In this document: positions 32,224 through 40,768 of the stretch, piece by piece
How positions within the stretch are numbered: the first letter of the stretch is position 1
Layout: each line of letters starts with the position of its first letter
Assembly (NCBI GenBank): GCA_009837885.1
Contig: VXSP01000025.1
Span: forward strand, 124,001-188,000
Origin: Holophagales bacterium
GTDB taxonomy: Bacteria; Acidobacteriota; Thermoanaerobaculia; Multivoradales; Multivoraceae
Direction: 5' to 3'
DNA length: 64,000 nucleotides
Program-made: the position numbers and the translations under genes
The notes under the pieces: model-generated
Seen by the model: the letters and a program-made list of their open reading frames with translations, nothing else
Told to the model about the DNA's origin: nothing
Database searches by the model: none

Positions 32224-35200
32224 GGCTCCGGGTCAGCGGCCGCACACAGCGGCAGTCGCCGTGCTGGCGATCGCCGGTTGCGGCGGGCCAGTGTTCGAGG
32301 GGCCGGCACTCGAGGGAGTGCCGGGAGGCTTTGAACTCCATCCCGGGTTCGCGCTCGAACTCGCGGCCGCCGAGCCGGTCACGGTCGATCCGATCGACCT
32401 TGCCTTCGACGAAAGGGGGCGGGCTTTCGTCCTCGAACTACCGGGCTACCCCGACATGGAGCGGCCGGCCCGGATCGTCGAACTCGCCGACCGCGACGGC
32501 GACGGAAGGTGGGACCACCGCCGGCTGTTCGCGGACGATCTCGGCATGGCGGATTCGATCCTGCCGTGGCGGCGGGGGCTGCTGGTGGCGGCGCCGCCGC
32601 ACATCGTGTACCTGGAGGACACGGACGGCGACGGCAGGGCGGACCGGCGGGACGTGCTTCTGAGCGGCTTCGCCGAAGGCAACCCCCAGCACAACGTCAA
32701 CGCGCTCCGCTACGGCCTGGACAACTGGATCTACGGCGTCAACGGTGGCAACGGCGCCCGCGTCTTCTGGCCGGAAGCGCCGGACGAGGTTGGATTGCCG
32801 CGCGCGGAAGAGGACATTGGGCAGGACGACTTCCGGGTCGACTTCGGCGCCCGGCGCTTCGAGCGCACCGGCCGCGGCGCCGGCGGCTTCGGCATGACCT
32901 TCGGTCCCTGGGGTCGCGTCTTCGGCACCCACAACCTGGACCACCTGAGTCAGGTCGTCGTTCCGCGGCGTTACCTCGACAGGCTGCCGGCAGCCTGGCA
33001 GGACGGCCGGCTGCGACTTGCGGCGCCCCCGGAGGGTGGTCCGGCCGAGCTGTTTCCGATCGGCGTGCGGCAGACGCGCCCGAACCACCCGGAGCAGTCC
33101 AGGAGCTTCTCGGCCGCGTGTTCGGTCACCGTGTATGCCGGCGGCGCGTTCGACGGCGTCGGTCTGGAGGAACAGGGAATCCAGGTGTTCGTCGCCGACC
33201 CGTCCGCGAACGTGGTTCATCGCGCGGTCGTCGACACCGGCGGCGCGGCGGCGGCGGAGGCGGTCAGGGGTCGGCCCGGAGTCGAATTCCTGGCCTCGAC
33301 CGACCCGCTGTTCCGGCCGGTCAACCTGACGGTGGGGCCTGACGGTTCCCTCTACGTCCTCGACATGCATCGCGCCGTCGTTGAACACCCGGAGTGGATT
33401 CCCGACCGGATGGAGGCTGAGCTCGATCTCTACGAAGGCGACGACCGGGGCCGCATCTACCGGATCGTGCCGGCCGGCGGGCTGGCGCCGGAGCAGAAGG
33501 CCTTCGGCGGCCTGGAGCGTTCGAGGCCCGGCGAACTCCTCGAGGCGCTTTCTCACCCGAACCGGTGGCGGCGACTTACCGCGCAGCGGCTCCTGGTCGA
33601 GGAACTGGCGGCGGACCCGCCTGAGGCGCTCGTCGGGGACCTGCGGGGCATGCTGGAAAACGCGCGGCCGCTCGGGAGGCTGCACGCGCTCTGGACCCTG
33701 AGCGGCCTCGGTGAACTCGACCGGGAGTCACTCCAGGCCGCGCTCTCCGACCCCGACCCGGAGCTCCGGCGCAACGGGGTGCTGGCCTTCGAGGAGACGG
33801 TTCGTGAGGACGCGCCCGCCGGTCCGCTAGTGGCGCCCGCGCCCCGCGTCGTGGCGTTGATCGGCGATCCCGATCCGGGCGTGCGGCTTCAGGCGATGCT
33901 GACGTCCGGACTTCTCCTCCGGTCGGAGGTCGGCGGCGCGGCGGCGCTCCAGGGCGCGGCGATGGCGGCGGTGGTGACCGCAGTCACATCCGCGGCAGCC
34001 GAAGCGCCGCTGCCGGCGGAGTCGGCAACCGGGCAGCGCTGGCTCCGGCTCGCCGCGGTCTCGGTCCTTGCTGGAGACCCGGTCGGTTCGCTGGAGCTGC
34101 TACTGCCAGCGGGCGTCCCCGACGGCGAAGTCGTCGAACGGATGGCCACTCTCCTGCCCGCGGAAAGCCTGGGCGAGGTGATGGCGGGCGACCTCGTGCG
34201 CCGGGTCCTGTCCGACTCCGCCGGCGGCCGTTCCGGGATTGGCGACGCCCTGCTCGCCGGGCTGACGGCCGCGGCCGCCGGCGGCGGGGAGCGAACGGTC
34301 GATGACTCGACTTTGTTCGGACCGTTGAGGCGCCTGCGGCAATCCGGCGACGATGTCCTCGCGGCCGCCGCCTGGCGACTGAGCGCCGCCTTGGCGGTAG
34401 AGGCATCGGCGGAAGAAGTCGGCCTTCTCGACTGCGCCGGCGTTCGGGCCGCGAACCCGGCCGGTGGCCTGGAGGAGAGGCTTCAGGCGCTGGCTCTCTT
34501 CGGCCTTCGCCGGCACTGGCCGGCGGCGTCGGAAGAGGTCGTCCCGCGCTGCCCGGAAGCCGCCGGCACCGCCGAAACTCGCGCCGCCGAGACGGTCCCG
34601 GTCGGAGAAACCTGGCTGGAGCGAATGGGTGCCCTGCTCGACGCGGACCAGCCCCGCCGGGTGCAGCGAGCCGCGATGGCGGAGCTGGCGTCGGCGGACG
34701 AGGGGGCGGTCACGGCGTACCTGGTCGAACGCTGGCCGTACCTGGGACCGGACGCCCGGCGCGACGCGGGCAGCTACCTGATTCGAAGCCGGAGTCGGCA
34801 CGGTGCTCTTCTCGACGCGCTCGAGAGCGGGCGCATCGGGCTTGGGGAGATGAACTTCATCCTGGAGCGGCGGCGCTTCCTGCTGCGTTCGCCCGAACCG
34901 GAGATCCGCCGGCGGGCGGGGGCACTGTTCGACGACGCCGGTGTCGTCACCCGAGCCGAGGCGATCGAGGCGATGCGGCCGGCGCTCGAGATCGACGGTG
35001 ATCCGGAACGGGGGGAAGTCCTGTTCCTCGAGCTCTGCGCCCGGTGCCACCGGAGCGGCGGTTCCGGCAGCGGGCCGGGCCCGGACCTTTCCGGCATCGG
35101 CCGCAAGAGTGCGGAGACCCTTCTGAACGACATCCTGGACCCGAACGCGGCGGTCGACGCGGCCTACGTGAACTACGTCGTCGAGACGACGGGCGGCGAG

Positions 35201-35395
35201 GTCCACTCGGGCTTGCTGGTGGAGAGCGCCGGTGGCGGGATCGTCCTGCGGGCGGCCGAAGATCTCCTGATCGAAGTGCCCGCCGAACGCCTCCGGGAAG
35301 TCCGCAGCGACAGTCTGTCCATGATGCCGGAGGAGCTCGAGGCGGGGCTCGAGCCTGCGGACATGGCGGACCTGCTCGCGTTTCTGAACCGCTAG
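32192..35395 (+). CDS. PVC-type c-type cytochrome with propeller and HEAT-like repeats (lipoprotein)
   Basis: About 1067 residues. ATG 32192 gives a lipoprotein signal (AAVAVLAIAGCGG). Residues 35-430 form a glucose/sorbosone dehydrogenase-like six-bladed propeller ('PVC membrane-bound dehydrogenase' type: DLAFDERGRAFVLELPGYPD, QHNVNALRYGLDNWIYGVNG, YVLDMHRAVVEHPEWIP). Ala/Leu-rich HEAT-like repeats follow. The C-terminal cytochrome c domain carries the heme motif CARCH (LFLELCARCHRSGGSG) and the PVC-type ending LIEVPAERLREVRSDSLSMM. Probably an outer-envelope electron-transfer protein oxidising a sugar or alcohol; substrate unknown. It overlaps the convergent PIG-L gene by four bases. Confidence 0.87.
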   Translation: MRRPLPAAASRAPGQRPHTAAVAVLAIAGCGGPVFEGPALEGVPGGFELHPGFALELAAAEPVTVDPIDLAFDERGRAFVLELPGYPDMERPARIVELADRDGDGRWDHRRLFADDLGMADSILPWRRGLLVAAPPHIVYLEDTDGDGRADRRDVLLSGFAEGNPQHNVNALRYGLDNWIYGVNGGNGARVFWPEAPDEVGLPRAEEDIGQDDFRVDFGARRFERTGRGAGGFGMTFGPWGRVFGTHNLDHLSQVVVPRRYLDRLPAAWQDGRLRLAAPPEGGPAELFPIGVRQTRPNHPEQSRSFSAACSVTVYAGGAFDGVGLEEQGIQVFVADPSANVVHRAVVDTGGAAAAEAVRGRPGVEFLASTDPLFRPVNLTVGPDGSLYVLDMHRAVVEHPEWIPDRMEAELDLYEGDDRGRIYRIVPAGGLAPEQKAFGGLERSRPGELLEALSHPNRWRRLTAQRLLVEELAADPPEALVGDLRGMLENARPLGRLHALWTLSGLGELDRESLQAALSDPDPELRRNGVLAFEETVREDAPAGPLVAPAPRVVALIGDPDPGVRLQAMLTSGLLLRSEVGGAAALQGAAMAAVVTAVTSAAAEAPLPAESATGQRWLRLAAVSVLAGDPVGSLELLLPAGVPDGEVVERMATLLPAESLGEVMAGDLVRRVLSDSAGGRSGIGDALLAGLTAAAAGGGERTVDDSTLFGPLRRLRQSGDDVLAAAAWRLSAALAVEASAEEVGLLDCAGVRAANPAGGLEERLQALALFGLRRHWPAASEEVVPRCPEAAGTAETRAAETVPVGETWLERMGALLDADQPRRVQRAAMAELASADEGAVTAYLVERWPYLGPDARRDAGSYLIRSRSRHGALLDALESGRIGLGEMNFILERRRFLLRSPEPEIRRRAGALFDDAGVVTRAEAIEAMRPALEIDGDPERGEVLFLELCARCHRSGGSGSGPGPDLSGIGRKSAETLLNDILDPNAAVDAAYVNYVVETTGGEVHSGLLVESAGGGIVLRAAEDLLIEVPAERLREVRSDSLSMMPEELEAGLEPADMADLLAFLNR

Positions 35396-36819
35396 CGCCG
35401 CGCCGCCTCGATCTCGAGGAATCGCTCTTTCAGCCGGACCGCCTGGTCCCGGTCCAGCACGAGGTAGATCTCGTTCGGCCTCGGTCCGCGGCGGAGGTAG
35501 TCGTAGAGATAGCCGGGGAGCTTGTCGTGACGGCCGAGGATCCGCCAGAACGCTTCGGTCGCGAGGCCGCGGGCGCGCTCGGAGAACGGCGTCACGACCC
35601 GGTGCTCGAAGGGCCGGAGATCGTGCATCGCCTCAAGTGCCAGGTAGTTCAGCCGGCGGGTCGTCTCGTCGACCGGGTAGGACAGGACGGAGCCGAAGGG
35701 CATCGGGTCTCCGAACCAGGGTGGCAGCGACTCGAGCGCGGTGTTCGGCCCCAGGGGATAGGGCTCGGCGCGGGTCGCGTGGTTCGTGTAGAAGAGGAGG
35801 CGACCGTCCCAGCCGTTCTGTTCGATCGCCTCGATCAGGGCGACCGTCGCGTACTGGTGGTCCGGATGGCTGTCGAGCAGCGGGTTCGCCGTCGCGATCA
35901 GTTCGGCGCCCGTCCAGTCCACTTCCCGGCGCAGGTCCGCGACGAGTTCGGACCAGGTCGACGTGAACGGCCGCGTGGCCAGTTGCGGTTCCGTGTTCAG
36001 CCGGCGGAAGTGGGCCGGTTCCTCGAGGTCGGCGAGGATCGAGTCGACAGTCTCGGGCCGCTGCTCGTAGAGACGGCGGAGGGTGCCGTCGAAGTAGCCC
36101 AGGTTCCGCGCCCGATTGAACGGAACGTGGCCCAGGAAGGGCACCGTCAGGCTGTCCCAGGTTCGCATCCAGCCCTTGATCCGGTAGTGCTCGCCGATGT
36201 CAGGGAACAGGCCGCCATAGTTCATGCCGCCGTAGTCGCCCGCCGTGACGGTGACGACGTCGGAATGCGTCGTTGCATAGAGGCCGAAGGCGGCGATCTC
36301 GGCGTCGTCCGGGTGGGGCGCGACGACGAGCACTCGGGTTGCTTCGTCGATGGGCGGGTTCTCGAACACGACGAGGCGCGTCGGCCCGAGCTGCCAGCCG
36401 ATCTGCCGGCCGACCATCTCGATGCGGTCGGCGCCCGCGGCCGGTGAGACGTTCAGGTAGCGGCGGCCGGTGGAGCGCGGCGCGAAGGACTGCGTGAAGC
36501 TCCGGCCGTCCGCGCGGAACTCGATGCTGGGCGAGAGCGACGGCAGCAAGGGCCTGGTCCTGGCGCGGAACTCGAGCAGGGCGGTGACGTTCTGGCGCGG
36601 CGCTTCGCCCGGCCAGTCGAAGCCGTCGCGGCCGAGGCGGACCTCCCAGGTCGTGCCTTCGCGCCGGTCGAGGGCGTAGTCGTGGCTCTCGCGGGGATCG
36701 TGGCGGAAGAAGTTCCGGTAACCGCTGCCCCGGCAGTGTCCGAACAGTCCGACCGCCAGGACCGCGGTCAGGATCAGGGCGACGCGTCGCCGCTCGCGGG
36801 TCATCGCTGGCAGGTTCAA
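35392..36819 (-). CDS. PIG-L family (LmbE-like) deacetylase, membrane-anchored
   Basis: 475 residues with one N-terminal membrane segment (RVALILTAVLAVGLFGH), a beta-rich domain of about 130 residues, then the LmbE/PIG-L domain. Zinc motifs are VVAPHPDDAEIAAFGLYATT and LLDSHPDHQYATVALIEA. Family members remove acetyl groups from N-acetylglucosamine conjugates. The TTG at 36819 overlaps the dnaE stop (TTGA), matching the coupling style of this genome; ATG 36804 is the alternative start. The extra N-terminal domain and the surface location are unlike MshB and suggest a sugar or glycan substrate outside the cytoplasm. Confidence 0.85.
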   Translation of the reverse strand: MNLPAMTRERRRVALILTAVLAVGLFGHCRGSGYRNFFRHDPRESHDYALDRREGTTWEVRLGRDGFDWPGEAPRQNVTALLEFRARTRPLLPSLSPSIEFRADGRSFTQSFAPRSTGRRYLNVSPAAGADRIEMVGRQIGWQLGPTRLVVFENPPIDEATRVLVVAPHPDDAEIAAFGLYATTHSDVVTVTAGDYGGMNYGGLFPDIGEHYRIKGWMRTWDSLTVPFLGHVPFNRARNLGYFDGTLRRLYEQRPETVDSILADLEEPAHFRRLNTEPQLATRPFTSTWSELVADLRREVDWTGAELIATANPLLDSHPDHQYATVALIEAIEQNGWDGRLLFYTNHATRAEPYPLGPNTALESLPPWFGDPMPFGSVLSYPVDETTRRLNYLALEAMHDLRPFEHRVVTPFSERARGLATEAFWRILGRHDKLPGYLYDYLRRGPRPNEIYLVLDRDQAVRLKERFLEIEAARR

Positions 36820-39800
36820 GGCCGGGAAGGCGGCGGTGCGCCGATGTACTGGCAGTGGCCACGAGTACCGAGCAGGTCGTCGATCTCGGAAACCACGGCG
36901 TCGTCGACGGGCGCTCGGGAGCCGTTCGCGCCGGCGAGAACCGTGCGGTCCTGGAGTTCCAGTTCGAACTCGACCTCGACACCGCCGTTCCGGCCCCGGC
37001 TGCGGCGCCTGTCGAGCAAGTCGCGAAGTCTCTGCAGGTGATCGTTCAGGCCGTCGTCCGGGGTTCCGGCCTCACCCCGGAGGTCGAGGTGGATGCGCAG
37101 GCGGCGAGCGAGTTTCACCGGCGCCTCCTCGACCGGCACGACCTTGCTGACCACCAGGTTCGGCTCTTCGCGGCGCCGGTCGACGCGCCCGGTGAAGAAC
37201 AGCACCGCGCCGCGCTCCAACTGTTCTTCGTACTCGGCGTAGGCATCGGCGAACAGCACGCCCTCCACGCGCGCGCTCTTGTCCTCGAGCTGGATCATCG
37301 CCATCTTCTGGCCCGGGTTGCGTCCCTTCCTGGTGCGGGTCGTGCGGAGCGAGCCGAGCAGCGCCCCGAGGACGACCTCCGTGTCGGCCGGCAGCGCCTT
37401 CAACTGCTCGACGTTCACGTTGCCGAACCGGTCGAGGAGTTCCCGGTGGTCGTCGAGTGGGTGGCTGGAGGCGAAGAACCCAAGCGCTTCCTTCTCGTGG
37501 GTCAGCAGTTCGCTGGCGCTCCACGGCGGCACGGCCGGCAGTTCCTGGCCGGAGTCGTCGGGCTCGCTCGCGTCCTCCGTGCCGCCGGCGAACAGGAGGC
37601 TCGACTGGCCGCTCTCTCGGTCGGCGGCCGCTCGCTGCCCGGTCTTGATCGCCGCGCCCAGCGCCTCGACCATCGCCGCGCGCTGGTCCTTGCCGTGGAT
37701 GCGGTCGAAGGCGCCCGACTTGATCAGCGCCTCGATCGTGGACCGGTTGACGGTCTGCAGCGGCACGCGCCGGCAGAAGTCCCAGAGGCTGCGGAAGCGT
37801 CCGCCTTCCTCGCGGACCTCGAGGATCGCGCGGACCGCTTTCTCGCCGACACCCTTGACCGCCGACAGGCCGAATCGGATGTGTCCGTTGCCGCTGGCCT
37901 GCTCCTCGCCGGGCTCGAACACGACATGGAAGCGGACGCCGGAGCGGTCGATGTCGGGAGTTCCGACCTCGATGCCGGAGCGGCCGTTGCGTAGCTTCAC
38001 GCGCGCGCACTCGTCGACGTAGTGGACCAGCTTGTCCGTGCTGTCGGCGGCGTAGGTGAGGACGGCCGCCATGTACTGGACCGGGAAGTAGGTCTTGAGG
38101 TACGCCGTCTGGTACGCGAGCAGGGTGTAGCCGACCGAGTGCGACTTGTTGAAGCCGTAGCCCGCGAACTCCTCGATCAGTCCGAACAACTGGGTCGCCT
38201 GCTGCTTCGCGAGCCCCTTGTCCCGGGCGCCGGCGACGAAGCGCTGGCGGGCCGCGTTGATCGTCTTGCGGCTCTTCTTGCTGATCGCCTTGATCAGCGT
38301 GTAGGCCTCGCGGAGCGGCACGTCGCCCAGCTCGTGGACGATCTGCATGACCTGCTCCTGGTAGACCATGATGCCGTGCGTGTCGGCGGTGTGCCGGTCG
38401 ACGATCTCGTGAACCTGCGGGGTCTCCTCGCGCCCGTGCTTGCGGTCGCAGTACCTGGGAATGAGCGCCATCGGTCCGGGGCGGAAGAGGGCGTTGGCGG
38501 CGACCAGATCCTCCAGCCGGTCGGGCTTCATCTGCAGCAGCAGGTTGCGCATGCCCTCCGATTCGAACTGGAAGGTGCCGGCGGTGTCGGCGCTGGCGAA
38601 GACCTCCAGCACCTTGGGGTCGGCGAGGTCGATGTGGTCGAGATCGAGCGGATCCCTGCCCTCCGCGGTTCCCGGAACCGCCGCCGCGATCGCCTCGGGC
38701 GGCAGGGTCTCGCGCACGAGCTGACGGCAGCGCTCGATGATGGACAGGGTCGTCAGTCCAAGGAAGTCCATCTTGAGCAGACCCATCTTCTCGACGGTCG
38801 GCCCATCCCACTGGGTCACCAGTACGTCCCTCGAGCCCTGGGTGCGGCTGGTGGCGAGCGGCACCAGGTTCTCCAGTGGTTGGGTCGCGATGACCAGCCC
38901 GGCGGCGTGGACGCCGCTGTGCCGGGTGATCCCTTCGAGCTCCTGCGCCGTGTCGATCACCTCGCGAACCTGTTCGTCGCTCTCGTACAGCTCCTTCAGT
39001 TCCTTCTCGCGTCCCAGGGCCTGTTCGATCGTCACGCCGAGTTCGGAGCCGATCAACTTGGAGATGCGGTCGACCTGGGCGAGCGGGAGCTCGTGCACGC
39101 GGCCGACGTCCCGGATCGCGGCACGGGCCTTCATCGTTCCGAAGGTGATGATCTGGGCGACGTAGCCATACTTCTGCCGGACGTACTCGAGGATCTCGGC
39201 CCGGCCGTCCTGGCAGAGGTCGATGTCGATGTCGGGGTACTCGCTGCGGTCCGGGTCGGTGAAGCGCTCGAACAGCAGGCCGTAGCGCACCGGGCAGGCG
39301 TGCGAGAGCCCGAGCGTGTAGCCGACCATCGTGCCGACGCCTGAACCGCGCGCCGTGGCCGGTATGTCGCGCTTCCTGGCCTCGTTGACGAAATCCCAGA
39401 CGATCAGGAAGTAGGCGCTGATCCGCTTGCCGGCCAGGACCGAAAGCTCATGGTCGAGACGTTGGCGGTGGGCGTCCTCGACCCGGTCGCCGTACCGCCA
39501 GGCGAGGCCGGCTTCGCTGAGTTCGCGCAGCGCCCGGTCGCAGTCGGCGTGGAGTGCGTCCAGTTCCTCTTCGCCTGGCTGCTCGGCCAGCGGCTCAATG
39601 CGGTAGCCGGCGCAGAAACGATCGAACCAGGCGTCGCTTCCCGGTTCTGGGCTGCCGGATCCGGGTTCCGTCGCTTCCGCCGGCAGTGGAGGAGCCTCGA
39701 TTCGTTCGACCCGCACCAGGGGAGCGTGGTTGGCGGAGAAGTCCAGCTCGACGTTGCAGCGGTCGGCGATGCGCCGGGTGTTCACCAGCGCGTCGGCCGT

Positions 39801-40634
39801 CTCGGGCGCGCCGAAGAGCTCGGCCATCTGCTCGGGGCTCTTTACGTAGAGATCCTTCGGATAGTGGAGGCGGTCCTCGTCCTGCTTCGACTTGCTCGTC
39901 GAAACGCAGATCAGCGTGTCGTGGCTGTCCCAGTCACCGGCGGTGAGGAAGTGCGAATCGTTGTCGCAGACGACGGGCAGGTCGAGATCGGCAGCGAGGC
40001 GCAGGATCTGCTCGTTGACTTCCTCCTGCTCGGGCGTGTCGTGGCGCTGCAGTTCGAGGAAGAAGCAGGGCTCACCGTCTTCGTCGGCCGGGAAGGTGCG
40101 CCGATGCCACTCGGCCTCCTGCCGGGCCCGCTCGTAGTGATCGTCGCCCCCGTTTTCGATGTGCTTTCTCAGGTGGTAGGCGAGGGAGGAGCCGAGGTGG
40201 CCGTTGATCGCGATCAGGCCCTCGTTCCACTGCTCGAGCGTGTCCTTGTCCATCCTCGGCTTGTAGTAGAAGCCCTCGACATAGCTGTCGGACGAGAGCT
40301 TGACCAGGTTGCGCCAACCGGCCTCGTTGCGAGCCAGCAGCACCAGGTGGAAGCCGCCGTCGGCAACGCCCTCGGTCTCCTTGAACCGGCGGTCGGACGT
40401 CTCCGTCCTGATATCGGGCGCCACGTATGCCTCGATCCCCAGGATGGGCTTGACGCCCTTCTCCCGGCAGGCCTCGTAGAAGGCCACGGCGCCGAACAGG
40501 TTGCCGTGGTCGGTAAGGGCGACCGCATCCATGCCGAGGTCGGTGATCCGGTCGACCAGGGGCCCGATCCTGTTGCCGCCGTCGAGCAGCGAGTACTCGG
40601 AGTGGAGGTGGAGGTGAACGAAGTCGGGCGGCAT
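36816..40634 (-). CDS. dnaE: DNA polymerase III alpha subunit (replicative, DnaE1-type)
   Basis: 1272 residues from ATG 40634, placed directly before MPPDFVHLHLHSEYSLLDGG, the canonical start of the PHP domain. Catalytic acidic residues of the C-family polymerase are visible in SEYPDIDIDLCQDGR and LLKMDFLGLTTLSIIERC. Also present are the helix-hairpin-helix region (VKGVGEKAVRAILEVREEG) and an OB-fold segment (RVEGVLFADAYAEYEEQLER, then FFTGRVDRRREEPNLVVSK). It is somewhat longer than typical DnaE1, with an insert before the polymerase core (around AEATEPGSGSPEPGSDAWFD). The longer frame back to 40733 is rejected. PIG-L is coupled downstream. Confidence 0.96.
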   Translation of the reverse strand: MPPDFVHLHLHSEYSLLDGGNRIGPLVDRITDLGMDAVALTDHGNLFGAVAFYEACREKGVKPILGIEAYVAPDIRTETSDRRFKETEGVADGGFHLVLLARNEAGWRNLVKLSSDSYVEGFYYKPRMDKDTLEQWNEGLIAINGHLGSSLAYHLRKHIENGGDDHYERARQEAEWHRRTFPADEDGEPCFFLELQRHDTPEQEEVNEQILRLAADLDLPVVCDNDSHFLTAGDWDSHDTLICVSTSKSKQDEDRLHYPKDLYVKSPEQMAELFGAPETADALVNTRRIADRCNVELDFSANHAPLVRVERIEAPPLPAEATEPGSGSPEPGSDAWFDRFCAGYRIEPLAEQPGEEELDALHADCDRALRELSEAGLAWRYGDRVEDAHRQRLDHELSVLAGKRISAYFLIVWDFVNEARKRDIPATARGSGVGTMVGYTLGLSHACPVRYGLLFERFTDPDRSEYPDIDIDLCQDGRAEILEYVRQKYGYVAQIITFGTMKARAAIRDVGRVHELPLAQVDRISKLIGSELGVTIEQALGREKELKELYESDEQVREVIDTAQELEGITRHSGVHAAGLVIATQPLENLVPLATSRTQGSRDVLVTQWDGPTVEKMGLLKMDFLGLTTLSIIERCRQLVRETLPPEAIAAAVPGTAEGRDPLDLDHIDLADPKVLEVFASADTAGTFQFESEGMRNLLLQMKPDRLEDLVAANALFRPGPMALIPRYCDRKHGREETPQVHEIVDRHTADTHGIMVYQEQVMQIVHELGDVPLREAYTLIKAISKKSRKTINAARQRFVAGARDKGLAKQQATQLFGLIEEFAGYGFNKSHSVGYTLLAYQTAYLKTYFPVQYMAAVLTYAADSTDKLVHYVDECARVKLRNGRSGIEVGTPDIDRSGVRFHVVFEPGEEQASGNGHIRFGLSAVKGVGEKAVRAILEVREEGGRFRSLWDFCRRVPLQTVNRSTIEALIKSGAFDRIHGKDQRAAMVEALGAAIKTGQRAAADRESGQSSLLFAGGTEDASEPDDSGQELPAVPPWSASELLTHEKEALGFFASSHPLDDHRELLDRFGNVNVEQLKALPADTEVVLGALLGSLRTTRTRKGRNPGQKMAMIQLEDKSARVEGVLFADAYAEYEEQLERGAVLFFTGRVDRRREEPNLVVSKVVPVEEAPVKLARRLRIHLDLRGEAGTPDDGLNDHLQRLRDLLDRRRSRGRNGGVEVEFELELQDRTVLAGANGSRAPVDDAVVSEIDDLLGTRGHCQYIGAPPPSRP

Positions 40635-40768
40635 TCTCGGGTGCGGCGAGTCTACGTCCCGACCGGCGGCCTCGAACGCTCCCGGCCGGACGCTGACGGG
40701 ACCTAGCTTCGCACCGGGCGAGGGCCAGCGCAAGCGCTCGAACCGGGTTCGGGCCGGTTCCTTTCGTC

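Noticed and set aside
40635..40733. N-terminal extension of DnaE up to 40733
   Set aside because: The PHP domain of DnaE starts almost at the N-terminus; ATG 40634 gives the canonical start and leaves space for the divergent comEC promoter.
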